Of a stretch of DNA of 64,000 nucleotides, positions 34,337 through 43,042 are shown piece after piece. The stretch spans positions 124,001 through 188,000 of the forward strand of contig JADJLZ010000011.1 in the NCBI GenBank assembly GCA_016709875.1. Direction: 5' to 3'. Source of the DNA: Planctomycetota bacterium. Its GTDB lineage: Bacteria > Planctomycetota > UBA1135 > GCA-002686595. Position 1 is the first letter of the stretch. The number at the start of each line of letters is the position of its first letter. The translations under genes and the position numbers were made by a program. The notes under the pieces were generated by a model. That model saw only the letters and a list, made by a program, of their open reading frames with translations. It searched no databases and was not told where the DNA came from.

Positions 34337-37300
34337 TCAGGGCCTCATTGGGCCTGGCTGCGTGGGGGAGCCGACTGGCCGCTCCCGCGTCGGCCCGGGG
34401 ATCCTGCGCGGCGGCGAGCGCCGGCTGGGCCGAATGTGCGCTGGGCGCACCGCGGTCGGCGAGGCAGGTCTCTGCAGGATGCCGCCGGTCAGCGCCTGGC
34501 CGTTCGGGTGGCAGTTGTAGCAGGCGTTGCTGTTGTACTGGTAGCCGTTGACGCCGTTGTGGTGCCCGTTCGTGTTGCTCTGGCCGTGGCAGCCGCCGCT
34601 GATGCAACTGAAGGCCGTGAACACCTGCGTCGTCGTGTGGCACTGGTTGCAGCGCGAGTTGTGGTGCGGCAGGCGGAAGGTGTTGTCGTGCGTCGTCGCC
34701 GGGTTGAACCCGTTCGAAGTCCAGTTGTTCGTGTTGTGGCAGGTGAAGGTGCCCGAGCCCGTGCAGGTCATCGGGTAGCCCTGGACCTCGTGGTCGGGGT
34801 TGGTCGTCGCGTTGAAGTCGGGCATGTGGCAGCCCGAGCACGCGGTCGGCAAGTTGCCGCTGTAGTTGTTGTTCACGTGGCAGGCCGTGCAGGCGACCGA
34901 GGTGTGCGCGCCCGTCAGGTTGAAGCCCACGTTGGTGTGCGTGAACGTGCCCGGTTGCCAGTGCGTCGTGTTGTGGCAGGTGTTGCACGTCTGCGGGAAT
35001 CCGTTCGCCACGTGCGGCGGAGCCGTCGTGCCCTGGAAGTCGGACAGGTGGCAGTTGACGCAGGCGAACTGCGTGATGTGCCAACCGCTGCCCGTGCCCG
35101 TGTGGCATGCCGTGCAAGCGAGCGGGGGAGAGACGTGCGAGCCGTTGAGCGCGAAGCCGACGTTGTTGTGCGGGAAGGTCGCTCCCGTCCAGGCGCTCGT
35201 GTTGTGGCAGGTCTGGCAGGTTTGCGTGAAGACCGTCGGGCTCGAGCTGTGCGGAGGCGCGTTGGTCGTGCTGTAGACCGGGTCGATCGTCGCGGTCGCG
35301 CCGTGGCAACCCGAGCAGGTCGTCGGCGTGCCTCCGTTGTACTGGCCGTTCACGTGGCACAGCGCGCAGGCCGTCGTCGTGTGCGCTCCCGTCAGGTTGA
35401 AGCCGACGTTGGTGTGCGAGAAGGTCGAGGGCTGCCAGGCGCTCGTGTTGTGGCAAGTCTGGCAGGTCTGCGGGAAGTTGTTCGACTGGTGCGGCGGAAT
35501 CGTCGTGCCCTGGTAGTCGGCCAGGTGGCAGCTGACGCAGGTCGTCGGCATCTGGCCGTACGTCCCGCTCGTGTGGCAATCCAGGCACACGCGCGGGGGT
35601 ACCGCGTGCTGGCCCGTGAGCGGCCACCAGCTGCTGTGGTCGAAGGTCGCGCCCGTCCAGTCGGTCGTGCTGTGGCAGTCGCCACAGGTCTGCGGGAAGT
35701 TCGACGTCACGTGGTTGGGGTTGGTCGTGCCTTGGTAGTTCGCCAGGTGGCAGCTGACGCAAGTCGTCGGCGTGCCCTGGTAGACGCCCGATCCGTGGCA
35801 GTCGGTGCACTGGCGCGGCGGCACCGTGTGCGCGCCAGCGAGCGGCCACCAGCTGTGGTTGAAGGTCGCGCCGGTCCAGCCCGCGGTCGTGTGGCAGGTC
35901 TGGCAGGTGGTGGGGAAGCTGCTCGCGGCGTGCGGCGGGGTGGTCGTCGCGGCGTAGTCGGCCTGGTGGCAGCCCACGCACGTGGTCGGCACGTTCGAGT
36001 AGTTGCTGTTCGTGTGGCACTGTGAGCAGGCGCTGATGTTCGGCGGCAGGTGCATGCCCGTGAGCGGGTACACCGAGTGGTCGAAGGTCGGCGGCTGCCA
36101 GAGGTTCGTGTTGTGGCACTGCGTGCAGACGAGCGGGTTGCCGCCCATCTGGATGTGCAGCGTGTTGCTGCTGGCGTTGTAGACCGGATCGACCGACGCG
36201 CTCGCACCGTGACAGCCGACGCAGGTGCTGGGCGTGCCCGTGTAGGGGTAGCTGCCCGAGTGGCAATCCAGACAGGTGCGCGGCGGCTGAGCGTGCCCGC
36301 CGGTGAGCGGGAAGGTGTTCGTGTGGTGGAAGCTCGAGGGCGTGAAGTGCACCGTCGTGTGGCAGTCCTGGCAGCTCGTCGGGAACTGGCCCGAGAGGTG
36401 CGCGGGGCTCGAGGTCGTGTCGTAGTCGGTCTGGTGGCAGCCGTAGCACTGCGTCGGCGCGTTCGTGTAGTTGTTGTTGAGGTGGCAATCCGTGCAGTTC
36501 ACCTGCAGGTGGGTGCCCGTGAGCGGCCAGCTGTCGTGGTTGAAGACCGCGTTGTGGAAGTCCGTGGTGTCGTGGCAGTTCGAGCAGGTGGTCGGATAGT
36601 TCGATGCGGCGTGGTCGGGTTGCGTGGTCGCCTGGTAGTCGGCCAGGTGGCAACTGACGCACGTGCTGGGCGTGCCGGTGAACACGCCGCCGCCGTGGCA
36701 ATCGGCGCAGGCGTTGGGCGGAACGGCGTGGCCGTTGCGCAGCGGGAAAGTCGCCGTGTGGACGTAGCTCGAGGGCTGCCAGGCGCTGGGCGTGTGGCAG
36801 TCGCCACAGGTCTGCGCGAAGCTCGCGGCCGTGTGGTCGGGCGTCGTCGTGCCCTGGAAGTCGGCCAGGTGGCAGTCCACGCACTGGTTGTGCAGGCCGG
36901 TCCAGACGTTGTTCTGGTGGCAATCCTCGCAGGCGCGCGGCGGCGAGCGGTGCTGGCCGACGAGCGGGTACCACGAGTGGTTGAAGTCGCCTTGGGCCCA
37001 GCTCACCGGCGCGTGGCAGTGCGCGCAGTCCGTGGTCCAGCCGTTGGCGAAGTGGTCGGGGTTCACGGCAGTCGCGAGCTCGGCCTGGTGGCAGCTCTCG
37101 CAGCTGACCGGTGCGCGGTCGAAGTTGCCGACCTGCGCGCCTTCGTGGCAGCGCCAGCATTCGACCGCGGCGTGCACGCCAAAGAGCGGGAAGCGCGTCT
37201 TGCTGTGCAGCGCGATCGCGTCGTTGACCTTCCAATTCGACTCGGTGTGGCAGGTCGAGCAGTTCGCGCCCTGCTTGCCGCGGTGGACGTCCTCGTGGCA

Positions 37301-37657
37301 GCCGACGCAGCCCTGCTGCGAGAACTGCTGCACGGCTCCGCGGTCGTTGTGGCAGCGCAGGCACTCGGCGGCCGCGTGCGCACCGCGCAGGGGAGTGCCG
37401 GTCTCCTTCTCGTGGTCGAAGACGAAGTCGGCGCGGATCTTCGTCCAGGTCCCGCCTTCGTGGCACAGCGAGCAGTCCTGCGGGAAGGTGTCGTGCGGCA
37501 CGACGGGCCCGCGGCGCTTGTCCCAGTCCTGCTGCAGGACGCCGCCGCTCCCGACTCGCCCGCTGATCGTGCAGGCGAAGAGACCGAGCAGGCACGTGAG
37601 CGCGGCGAGCAGCACGCGCGTACGAACGAGGTGCGAGCGGAAGTTGCTGGACGTCAT
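34337..37657 (-). CDS. Lipoprotein c-type cytochrome, 38 CxxCH sites
   Basis: 1106 residues. Lipobox LFAC at about residue 29. I count 38 CxxCH motifs plus Cx7CH (CTGSGTFTCH) and Cx4CH (CISGGCH). The head of 18 hemes aligns with the 70-heme protein, and both carry the GASA insert after heme 18; here a similar insert follows heme 30, again a 12-heme step. The tail ends in RRSPPRRIPGPTR and a Pro-rich end. It starts ten bases after the beta-barrel stop, so it belongs to the oxidoreductase-cytochrome-barrel operon and is the best candidate for the outer-face partner of that barrel. Confidence 0.93.
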   Translation of the reverse strand: MTSSNFRSHLVRTRVLLAALTCLLGLFACTISGRVGSGGVLQQDWDKRRGPVVPHDTFPQDCSLCHEGGTWTKIRADFVFDHEKETGTPLRGAHAAAECLRCHNDRGAVQQFSQQGCVGCHEDVHRGKQGANCSTCHTESNWKVNDAIALHSKTRFPLFGVHAAVECWRCHEGAQVGNFDRAPVSCESCHQAELATAVNPDHFANGWTTDCAHCHAPVSWAQGDFNHSWYPLVGQHRSPPRACEDCHQNNVWTGLHNQCVDCHLADFQGTTTPDHTAASFAQTCGDCHTPSAWQPSSYVHTATFPLRNGHAVPPNACADCHGGGVFTGTPSTCVSCHLADYQATTQPDHAASNYPTTCSNCHDTTDFHNAVFNHDSWPLTGTHLQVNCTDCHLNNNYTNAPTQCYGCHQTDYDTTSSPAHLSGQFPTSCQDCHTTVHFTPSSFHHTNTFPLTGGHAQPPRTCLDCHSGSYPYTGTPSTCVGCHGASASVDPVYNASSNTLHIQMGGNPLVCTQCHNTNLWQPPTFDHSVYPLTGMHLPPNISACSQCHTNSNYSNVPTTCVGCHQADYAATTTPPHAASSFPTTCQTCHTTAGWTGATFNHSWWPLAGAHTVPPRQCTDCHGSGVYQGTPTTCVSCHLANYQGTTNPNHVTSNFPQTCGDCHSTTDWTGATFDHSSWWPLTGQHAVPPRVCLDCHTSGTYGQMPTTCVSCHLADYQGTTIPPHQSNNFPQTCQTCHNTSAWQPSTFSHTNVGFNLTGAHTTTACALCHVNGQYNGGTPTTCSGCHGATATIDPVYSTTNAPPHSSSPTVFTQTCQTCHNTSAWTGATFPHNNVGFALNGSHVSPPLACTACHTGTGSGWHITQFACVNCHLSDFQGTTAPPHVANGFPQTCNTCHNTTHWQPGTFTHTNVGFNLTGAHTSVACTACHVNNNYSGNLPTACSGCHMPDFNATTNPDHEVQGYPMTCTGSGTFTCHNTNNWTSNGFNPATTHDNTFRLPHHNSRCNQCHTTTQVFTAFSCISGGCHGQSNTNGHHNGVNGYQYNSNACYNCHPNGQALTGGILQRPASPTAVRPAHIRPSRRSPPRRIPGPTRERPVGSPTQPGPMRP

Positions 37658-37667
37658 GTCGTGTTCC

Positions 37668-39311
37668 CTAGAAGCGCAGCTGCAGCGACAGGCCGACGTC
37701 CCAGGTGTCCAGGTTGTCGCCGAACCGATCGTCCACATATATCGACAGGTCCCAGGCCTTGCCCAAGGCCATGTCCACGGAGGCGAAGATCGATTGATGC
37801 GCGACGGTCGCGGTGGTCCCTGCGAAGCTCTTCTGGTCGTAGTTGGTGAAGGAGTACATCAAGGTGCCAAATGCGTCATCCCACGCCTTCGTCGCGGATA
37901 CGCGCCCGCCTGGCCCCGAGCTGTACGTGCCGTCGGTGTAGTAGCCGGTCAGCGTGAGCTCGCCGCGATCCCAGAGGAGATCCTTCCAACCCAGGCTCGC
38001 GTCGTAGTTTTCGCCGCTGTCATCCTGGTCCTTCCAGAAGTCGGCGCGTGCGCTGGTGCGCGTGTTGGTGCCGATCATGCTCGACCAGCCGGCGCCGATG
38101 CGCTCGATGTGGTCGTGCAGCAGCTGGTCGGGCGAGAGGGAGACGAATTCGCTGCGCAGCAGCTCGGGGTAGCGGCGCGAGGATGCGTTGATGTTGACGC
38201 TGCTGCGCTCGCTCGTGCGCCACGATCCCGAGGCCGTGAACTCGGTGAGCTCGAAGCCGTCGTGCTTCACCGTGTCGCCCGGGCCGTAGTAGTCGATCCA
38301 CGCGACCGTGTGCAGGCTGAAGACCTTGCTCGCGATCCAGTCGAGCGTGCCGACGAACAGGTTGCGGTCCTGGTTGCCCTTGTGCCAGGTGTTCTGGTAG
38401 ACGGCGCCGTAGGTGAGCTTGTGCTCGCGGTCGGCGGACCAGCGGTAGTACATCGCGGCCTGGATGTCGTCGCCGCTCGAGAGCTTGGGGAAGGGCTCGG
38501 GCATCGCGCCGAAGCTCGCGCCGTAGGTCGATCCGGTGGAGGTCTTGTCGGACCACTCGACACCGTCGATCAGACCGAGCTCGGGGAACTCGTGCTGCAG
38601 GAAGCGGCCGAACTCCCAGCGCGTGGGGTTGTCCTCCTCGCCGCCGACGCGGTAGGAGAAGCGCCGCAGCGAGAAGTCATCCGTGTTCTCGTCGGGAGCG
38701 TTGGGCAGCTGGCTCGTGCGCCGGTAGCCCTCCGCGCTCATCGAGAACTCGCCGCCGTGGCCGAAGGGGTTCGTACGTCGCAGGTCCAGACCCAGGCTGG
38801 TGAGCAGGTAGTTGCGGCCACCCGACTGCTGGTCGAAGGTGCCGGAGAGGCGCAGGTAGGCCTGGCCGCTCGTGACGCTCTCGCGCTCTTCCGGCGCCGT
38901 CCCGAAGGCCGGAGAGAGCAGCGGACGATTGGGATCCCAGGCCGGGTTCTGCGACTCCCACGGCTGGTGCTCGCCGTCCGCGAGCGGTTTCAAGCGCTCG
39001 GAGGGGATCATGATCTCGACGCGGTCGCCGATGTTGGGCGTGGCCGCTCCGGGCAGGAGTTCCAGGCGCGCGCTCGTGCGCGTGACCGAGCGCACGCGGC
39101 CATCGGTGGTGAAGCCGGAGGCGGTGAAGATCGTCACCGCGTCGTCGACCCGGATGCCCGCGTCCAGACCGCGGTCGAGGAACACGGTCCCCGAGGAGAC
39201 CGAGGTGACGTTCGCCTCGACGCGCGTCAGATCCTGCGCCCAGGCCACGGCCGAGACGAGGATCCACGCGGCCTGGAGCAGTCCGAGACGCAGGAGGGTT
39301 CTGATTCGCAT
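37668..39311 (-). CDS. Outer-membrane beta-barrel protein, probable porin of a porin-cytochrome complex
   Basis: 547 residues. A signal peptide ends near AVAWAQD (about residue 26). Residues 27-110 form a small periplasmic beta domain (VEANVTSVSSGTVFLDRGLDAG...GDRVEIMIP). From about 140 on, alternating aromatic beta-strands continue to the end, which closes with GLSLQLRF, the terminal Phe expected for BAM-assembled barrels. It lacks the CxxC of MtrB-type barrels and is not obviously in that family. The place between a 26-heme periplasmic cytochrome (3-base gap) and a 38-heme lipoprotein (10-base gap) argues that it lets electrons cross the outer membrane. Confidence 0.82.
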   Translation of the reverse strand: MRIRTLLRLGLLQAAWILVSAVAWAQDLTRVEANVTSVSSGTVFLDRGLDAGIRVDDAVTIFTASGFTTDGRVRSVTRTSARLELLPGAATPNIGDRVEIMIPSERLKPLADGEHQPWESQNPAWDPNRPLLSPAFGTAPEERESVTSGQAYLRLSGTFDQQSGGRNYLLTSLGLDLRRTNPFGHGGEFSMSAEGYRRTSQLPNAPDENTDDFSLRRFSYRVGGEEDNPTRWEFGRFLQHEFPELGLIDGVEWSDKTSTGSTYGASFGAMPEPFPKLSSGDDIQAAMYYRWSADREHKLTYGAVYQNTWHKGNQDRNLFVGTLDWIASKVFSLHTVAWIDYYGPGDTVKHDGFELTEFTASGSWRTSERSSVNINASSRRYPELLRSEFVSLSPDQLLHDHIERIGAGWSSMIGTNTRTSARADFWKDQDDSGENYDASLGWKDLLWDRGELTLTGYYTDGTYSSGPGGRVSATKAWDDAFGTLMYSFTNYDQKSFAGTTATVAHQSIFASVDMALGKAWDLSIYVDDRFGDNLDTWDVGLSLQLRF

Positions 39312-39314
39312 GGG

Positions 39315-41546
39315 CTAACGGCGTGTGTCGTGGCAGTCGCCACAGAGGATGCCTAGCGGCTTGTATCGGACTGCGCTTCCGCCGCCCTGCAGGGGCCAGC
39401 TGAAGTGGCATCCCGCGCATGCGACTTTCTTGTGCGTTTCGTCGAGCGGGAAGCGCGAGTCGCGCTGGTGATCGAAAAGCGTATTGTGGAAATCGGTCGC
39501 AACGACGTGACATCTCGTGCACGTCGTCTTGCCCTGGGTCGCGAATTGGCCGACGTGCGGGTCCTTGTGACAGGATGAACATTCGCGCCCCAGGGCGCGC
39601 GCGAAGCGCCGTCCCGAGGGGTCGCCCTGGGCGAGCGGGGTGTGGCAAGCCTGGCAACCGGCGTCCTTGTGGCGGCCCTCCACGTCGAAGCCCGTCCAGC
39701 GCAGGTGCTCGAAGCTCTCGCGGCCGTCGGTCCACTCGACCTGCGTGTGGCAGTCCAGGCAGTTCTTCGAGGGTTCCTTGAAGCTGTCCTTGTGCACGTC
39801 GGTGTGGCAGCTCGTGCACGCGCCCTGCGCCGTCGCGGCGTCCACCTTGGAGAAGCCGAAGCTGCGGCCGTTGGCGTTCTTCTCGGGCGTCGGCACGTGG
39901 CAGACCGTGCAGTCCTTTGTCTGGTGCGAGCCGACGAGCGTGAAGCCCGTGCGTTCGGCGTGCTCGAACTTCTCCTTGGCCTCCGAGAAGCTCTGCGTGC
40001 CGTGGCACTCGTCGCAGTCCTTCGACTGCTTGAAGAAGCCGCGGTGCGCGTCGGTGTGGCAGTTGACGCACTGGCTCGCCGTCGCGGGCGCGTGCACCGC
40101 GATGCGGCCGAAGCGGCGCTTGGTTTCGGGCTCAGCTGCCGCGAGCGGCAGGTGACACGACTCGCAGCCCGCCTTTTCGTGCGCCTTGTCGACCACGAAG
40201 CCGGTCCACTTGCCGTGGTCGAAGCTCTTCTGCGCCGAGGCGAAGTTGTCGGCCTGGTGGCATTCCTGGCAGCCGGAGGCCTTGGGGAACTGGTCAGGGT
40301 GCGCATCCGCGTGGCAAGCGACGCACTCCTTCTTGGTCTCGACGTAACGCCGCAGCCCGTCCTGCTCGAGGTGGCAGTCGTTGCACTTCGTCGTCGCGTG
40401 CGTCTGCTCGAGCGGAAAGGCCGACTTGGCGTGCATCGCGACGTCGTAGAGCGAAGGCTTCCAGGCCTCGTAGGCGTGGCAGTCGCGGCACTTGCGCTCG
40501 CCGAACTGGCCCTTGTGGATGTCCTCGTGGCACACCGCGCAGTTCTCCAGCGTGCGTCCCGGGTGCGCCTGCTTGTACTCGAGGCCCTCTTTGTGGCACT
40601 CGCGGCACTCCTGCTTCTCGTGCGGCGGCACGAGCGCGAAGCCCGAGAACGCGTGCCACTCCTTCTCGAAACTCGCGCCCTCGCGCTTGAAGGTCTTGGC
40701 GGTCAACGGGTGGCAGCGCTCGCAGGACGCGTCGCGCACGAGCTTCAGCTGCGCCAGCGCGGCGTTCAGGAACGCGTCGCCGTGCGGGGATTCGTGGCAC
40801 ACGGCGCAGGCGCGCACCTTCAGATCACCCTTGCGGTTCGCCTCGCCGTCGGCCTCGATCGAGGAGGGGCCGATCTTCTCGTGGCACTTGACGCACGTGA
40901 CGCCCGAGTGGGCGCCGGTGAGCGGGAACTGCTCGGTGTGCTTGTAGAGTGGGGCTTCGAGGAAGGGCCGTTCCTCGCCGTGGCAGTTCTTGCAGTCGGG
41001 CAGGCGGCCATCGTGCGGGTCCTTGTGGCAGGTCTCGCACTTCTGCGACTTGCCCAGGAAGCGCGACTTGCCCTTCTCGAGCACCGGCACGTCCGAGTTC
41101 TCATGGCACTTCTGGCACTCGAGCGTCAGGTGCTTGCCGGTCAGCTCGTAGGAGAGGCCGGCGTGATCGAAGTTGGCGACGTCCTCGACGCCCGCGCGCA
41201 GGAACGAGGCCTGGCTCACCATCTGGAACTGCGGGCCGTGGTGCTCGGAGTGGCACGAGCCGCAGCGCTGCACGTCGCCCGGCATGCGTCCGTGCAGACC
41301 GCGCTTGCCCGAGATGTCCTTGTCGATGTCCTCGTGGCACTTCCAGCAGGCCTGCGCCATCTCGGCGCGGTCGTTGGTGTCCTCGCCGTGGCAGATCTCG
41401 CAGTTGCGCTCGGAGATGTCGGGGTCCTGCGCGTGTGCGGCAGAGAGCGGACCGGGAGAGACGCGGGCAGAATCCTGCCACACGAACCAGAGCACCAGCG
41501 CCAACGAGAGCAGCGGCGCCCAAACTGCGGGCTTGTTTAGCTTCAC
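39315..41546 (-). CDS. Periplasmic c-type cytochrome, 26 CxxCH sites
   Basis: 743 residues from a GTG that overlaps the upstream stop (GTGA). An N-terminal hydrophobic segment (about 8-24) and AAHAQD suggest a cleaved signal or an anchor. I count 26 CxxCH motifs with many extra His residues of the form FDH...TGF...GxH (for example SFDHGKWTGFVVDKAHEKAGCESCH, in shorter repeats), like cytochrome c3/c7-type multiheme proteins. It is Lys/Glu-rich, unlike the Thr/Asn/Pro-rich surface cytochromes, and has no lipobox, consistent with a soluble periplasmic carrier. It sits between the cytochrome b oxidoreductase and the barrel and probably bridges them. Confidence 0.92.
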   Translation of the reverse strand: MKLNKPAVWAPLLSLALVLWFVWQDSARVSPGPLSAAHAQDPDISERNCEICHGEDTNDRAEMAQACWKCHEDIDKDISGKRGLHGRMPGDVQRCGSCHSEHHGPQFQMVSQASFLRAGVEDVANFDHAGLSYELTGKHLTLECQKCHENSDVPVLEKGKSRFLGKSQKCETCHKDPHDGRLPDCKNCHGEERPFLEAPLYKHTEQFPLTGAHSGVTCVKCHEKIGPSSIEADGEANRKGDLKVRACAVCHESPHGDAFLNAALAQLKLVRDASCERCHPLTAKTFKREGASFEKEWHAFSGFALVPPHEKQECRECHKEGLEYKQAHPGRTLENCAVCHEDIHKGQFGERKCRDCHAYEAWKPSLYDVAMHAKSAFPLEQTHATTKCNDCHLEQDGLRRYVETKKECVACHADAHPDQFPKASGCQECHQADNFASAQKSFDHGKWTGFVVDKAHEKAGCESCHLPLAAAEPETKRRFGRIAVHAPATASQCVNCHTDAHRGFFKQSKDCDECHGTQSFSEAKEKFEHAERTGFTLVGSHQTKDCTVCHVPTPEKNANGRSFGFSKVDAATAQGACTSCHTDVHKDSFKEPSKNCLDCHTQVEWTDGRESFEHLRWTGFDVEGRHKDAGCQACHTPLAQGDPSGRRFARALGRECSSCHKDPHVGQFATQGKTTCTRCHVVATDFHNTLFDHQRDSRFPLDETHKKVACAGCHFSWPLQGGGSAVRYKPLGILCGDCHDTRR

Positions 41547-43042
41547 GGAAGGATGCTCCCGAAGCGCATGGCGGTCCACACGTGCACGAGCACGAGCAAG
41601 ACCATCGCCAATGCCGTCCAGCGGTGCAACCACCGCCACGTGGAAAGCAGCGCCCGGAGGTCATCGTAGTGAGCCGCCATCAGGGCCGTGCGCTGCGCCT
41701 GCTTGGCGAGCGTGACGACCTCGTCGATCTGGTCGAGCGAGAGACCCTCGCGGTGGGCCTGCCGGCGCAGAGCCACGAGCGAGTCGTGCATCATGCGCTG
41801 GTTCGCGATCAGCGTCTTCACGCGCTGCACGAAGCTGCCCTTCCAGCGTCCCTCGGTCTGCAGGCGCTGCATCTCGGTGCGCACGCGCGCGGCGAAGGCG
41901 GGATCGACGCGATCCCACTGGCCCGACATCTCGTTCATCTGCTTCTCGATCTCGTCGAGACCGAGCTCGCGGCCGTTCGCGGCGCGCGGGACGAAGGAGT
42001 AGAAGTAGCGCCCGACCGCTCCGGTGACGACCAGGATTGCGAGTCCGTAGAAAGCGTCGCCACCAACGGATCTTTGCGGTGACATCGCGCTGTGCACGAT
42101 GACCAGCAGGAAGGCCCCGATGCCCGTCGCCACGTGCATGGTCATCCAGCGTTTGAGCGACCCGGGGAGCCAGGGGAAGCGCAGCGAGCGCCGCGCCAGG
42201 TAGACCAGGTTCGCCACGATCATCAGCACCGAGATGATCCCCGCGGTGAGTCCGGCCGCCCCGGACGGCCGCAGCCACTCGTGCTCGGGCGTGAGCGGGC
42301 GCTCGTAGGTCGGCAGCGAGTAGTAGCTGCGGAAGCACAGCGCCCAGACCAGGACCAGCATCGCGAAGCCCAGCGCGATCGTCAGGCCGTGCAGCAGGTT
42401 GCCCGCCTGCTCGGCCGTCGGCGGCGCGTCGGCGCGGTCGGCCGGGTTGAACGAGATCCCGCTCCTCTTGAGCAGGTCGAAGGGCGGCTTGCCGCCCGCG
42501 AAGATGAAGACGTCGTCGTTGGCGAGGACGCGCTCTTCGCGCTCTCCCACGCGCAGGGTGACGGTACCCTCGGCGATCTGGACCACCTCGCTCTTGAAGA
42601 GCATCTCGATGTGGCCCTCTTCGATCGCCTTCACGATGCGCTCTTCGTTGCGCTGCTTGATGCGCGAGAACTCGCCCTTGCGGTACGAGATCGCGACCTT
42701 GTTGCCGTGCTGCTCGGCCAGGCCGAGCGCCGCCTCGATGGCGCTGTCGCCGCCGCCCACGACCAGGATGTTGCGCTCCTCGTAGGCCTCGGCGTCGAGC
42801 AGGCTGTAGTTGACCTTCTGCAGGTCCTCGCCCGGCACGCCGAGCTTGTTGGGCGTGCCGCGCCGGCCGAGCGCGAGACACACGTTGCGCGCGATGCACG
42901 GACCGTTGCTCGTGTCGACCTGCAGTGTGCCGTCCTCCAGGCGCGTGACTCCGCGCAACTCGACTCCGAGCTGGACGGGCAGTTGCTGCTCCTCGACGAC
43001 GCTGTTCCACAGCTCGACGAGCTCCTCCTTCTGGTAGCTCAT
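41543..43042 (-). CDS. NAD(P)-binding oxidoreductase half fused to membrane cytochrome b
   Basis: 499 residues from the ATG at 43042, which overlaps the stop of the preceding frame (ATGA). Residues 1-270 are the second half of a thioredoxin-reductase-like flavoprotein: NVCLALGRRGTPNKLGVPGE, the NAD(P) loop ILVVGGGDSAIEAALG, and VFIFAGGKPPF. From about 290 there are five membrane helices with His residues (MHVATG, VIVHSAM, LHRWTALAM, LVHVWTAM) placed as in two-heme cytochromes b. The FAD-binding start of the fold is in the upstream frame at 43039, so this is probably one protein broken by a one-base indel. It should carry electrons from NAD(P)H into the membrane or periplasm. Confidence 0.8.
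   Translation of the reverse strand: MSYQKEELVELWNSVVEEQQLPVQLGVELRGVTRLEDGTLQVDTSNGPCIARNVCLALGRRGTPNKLGVPGEDLQKVNYSLLDAEAYEERNILVVGGGDSAIEAALGLAEQHGNKVAISYRKGEFSRIKQRNEERIVKAIEEGHIEMLFKSEVVQIAEGTVTLRVGEREERVLANDDVFIFAGGKPPFDLLKRSGISFNPADRADAPPTAEQAGNLLHGLTIALGFAMLVLVWALCFRSYYSLPTYERPLTPEHEWLRPSGAAGLTAGIISVLMIVANLVYLARRSLRFPWLPGSLKRWMTMHVATGIGAFLLVIVHSAMSPQRSVGGDAFYGLAILVVTGAVGRYFYSFVPRAANGRELGLDEIEKQMNEMSGQWDRVDPAFAARVRTEMQRLQTEGRWKGSFVQRVKTLIANQRMMHDSLVALRRQAHREGLSLDQIDEVVTLAKQAQRTALMAAHYDDLRALLSTWRWLHRWTALAMVLLVLVHVWTAMRFGSILP

Noticed and set aside
36792..39356. An 854-codon plus-strand frame spanning the 38-heme and barrel genes
   Set aside because: It crosses two well-supported minus-strand genes and has no domain that I recognise.
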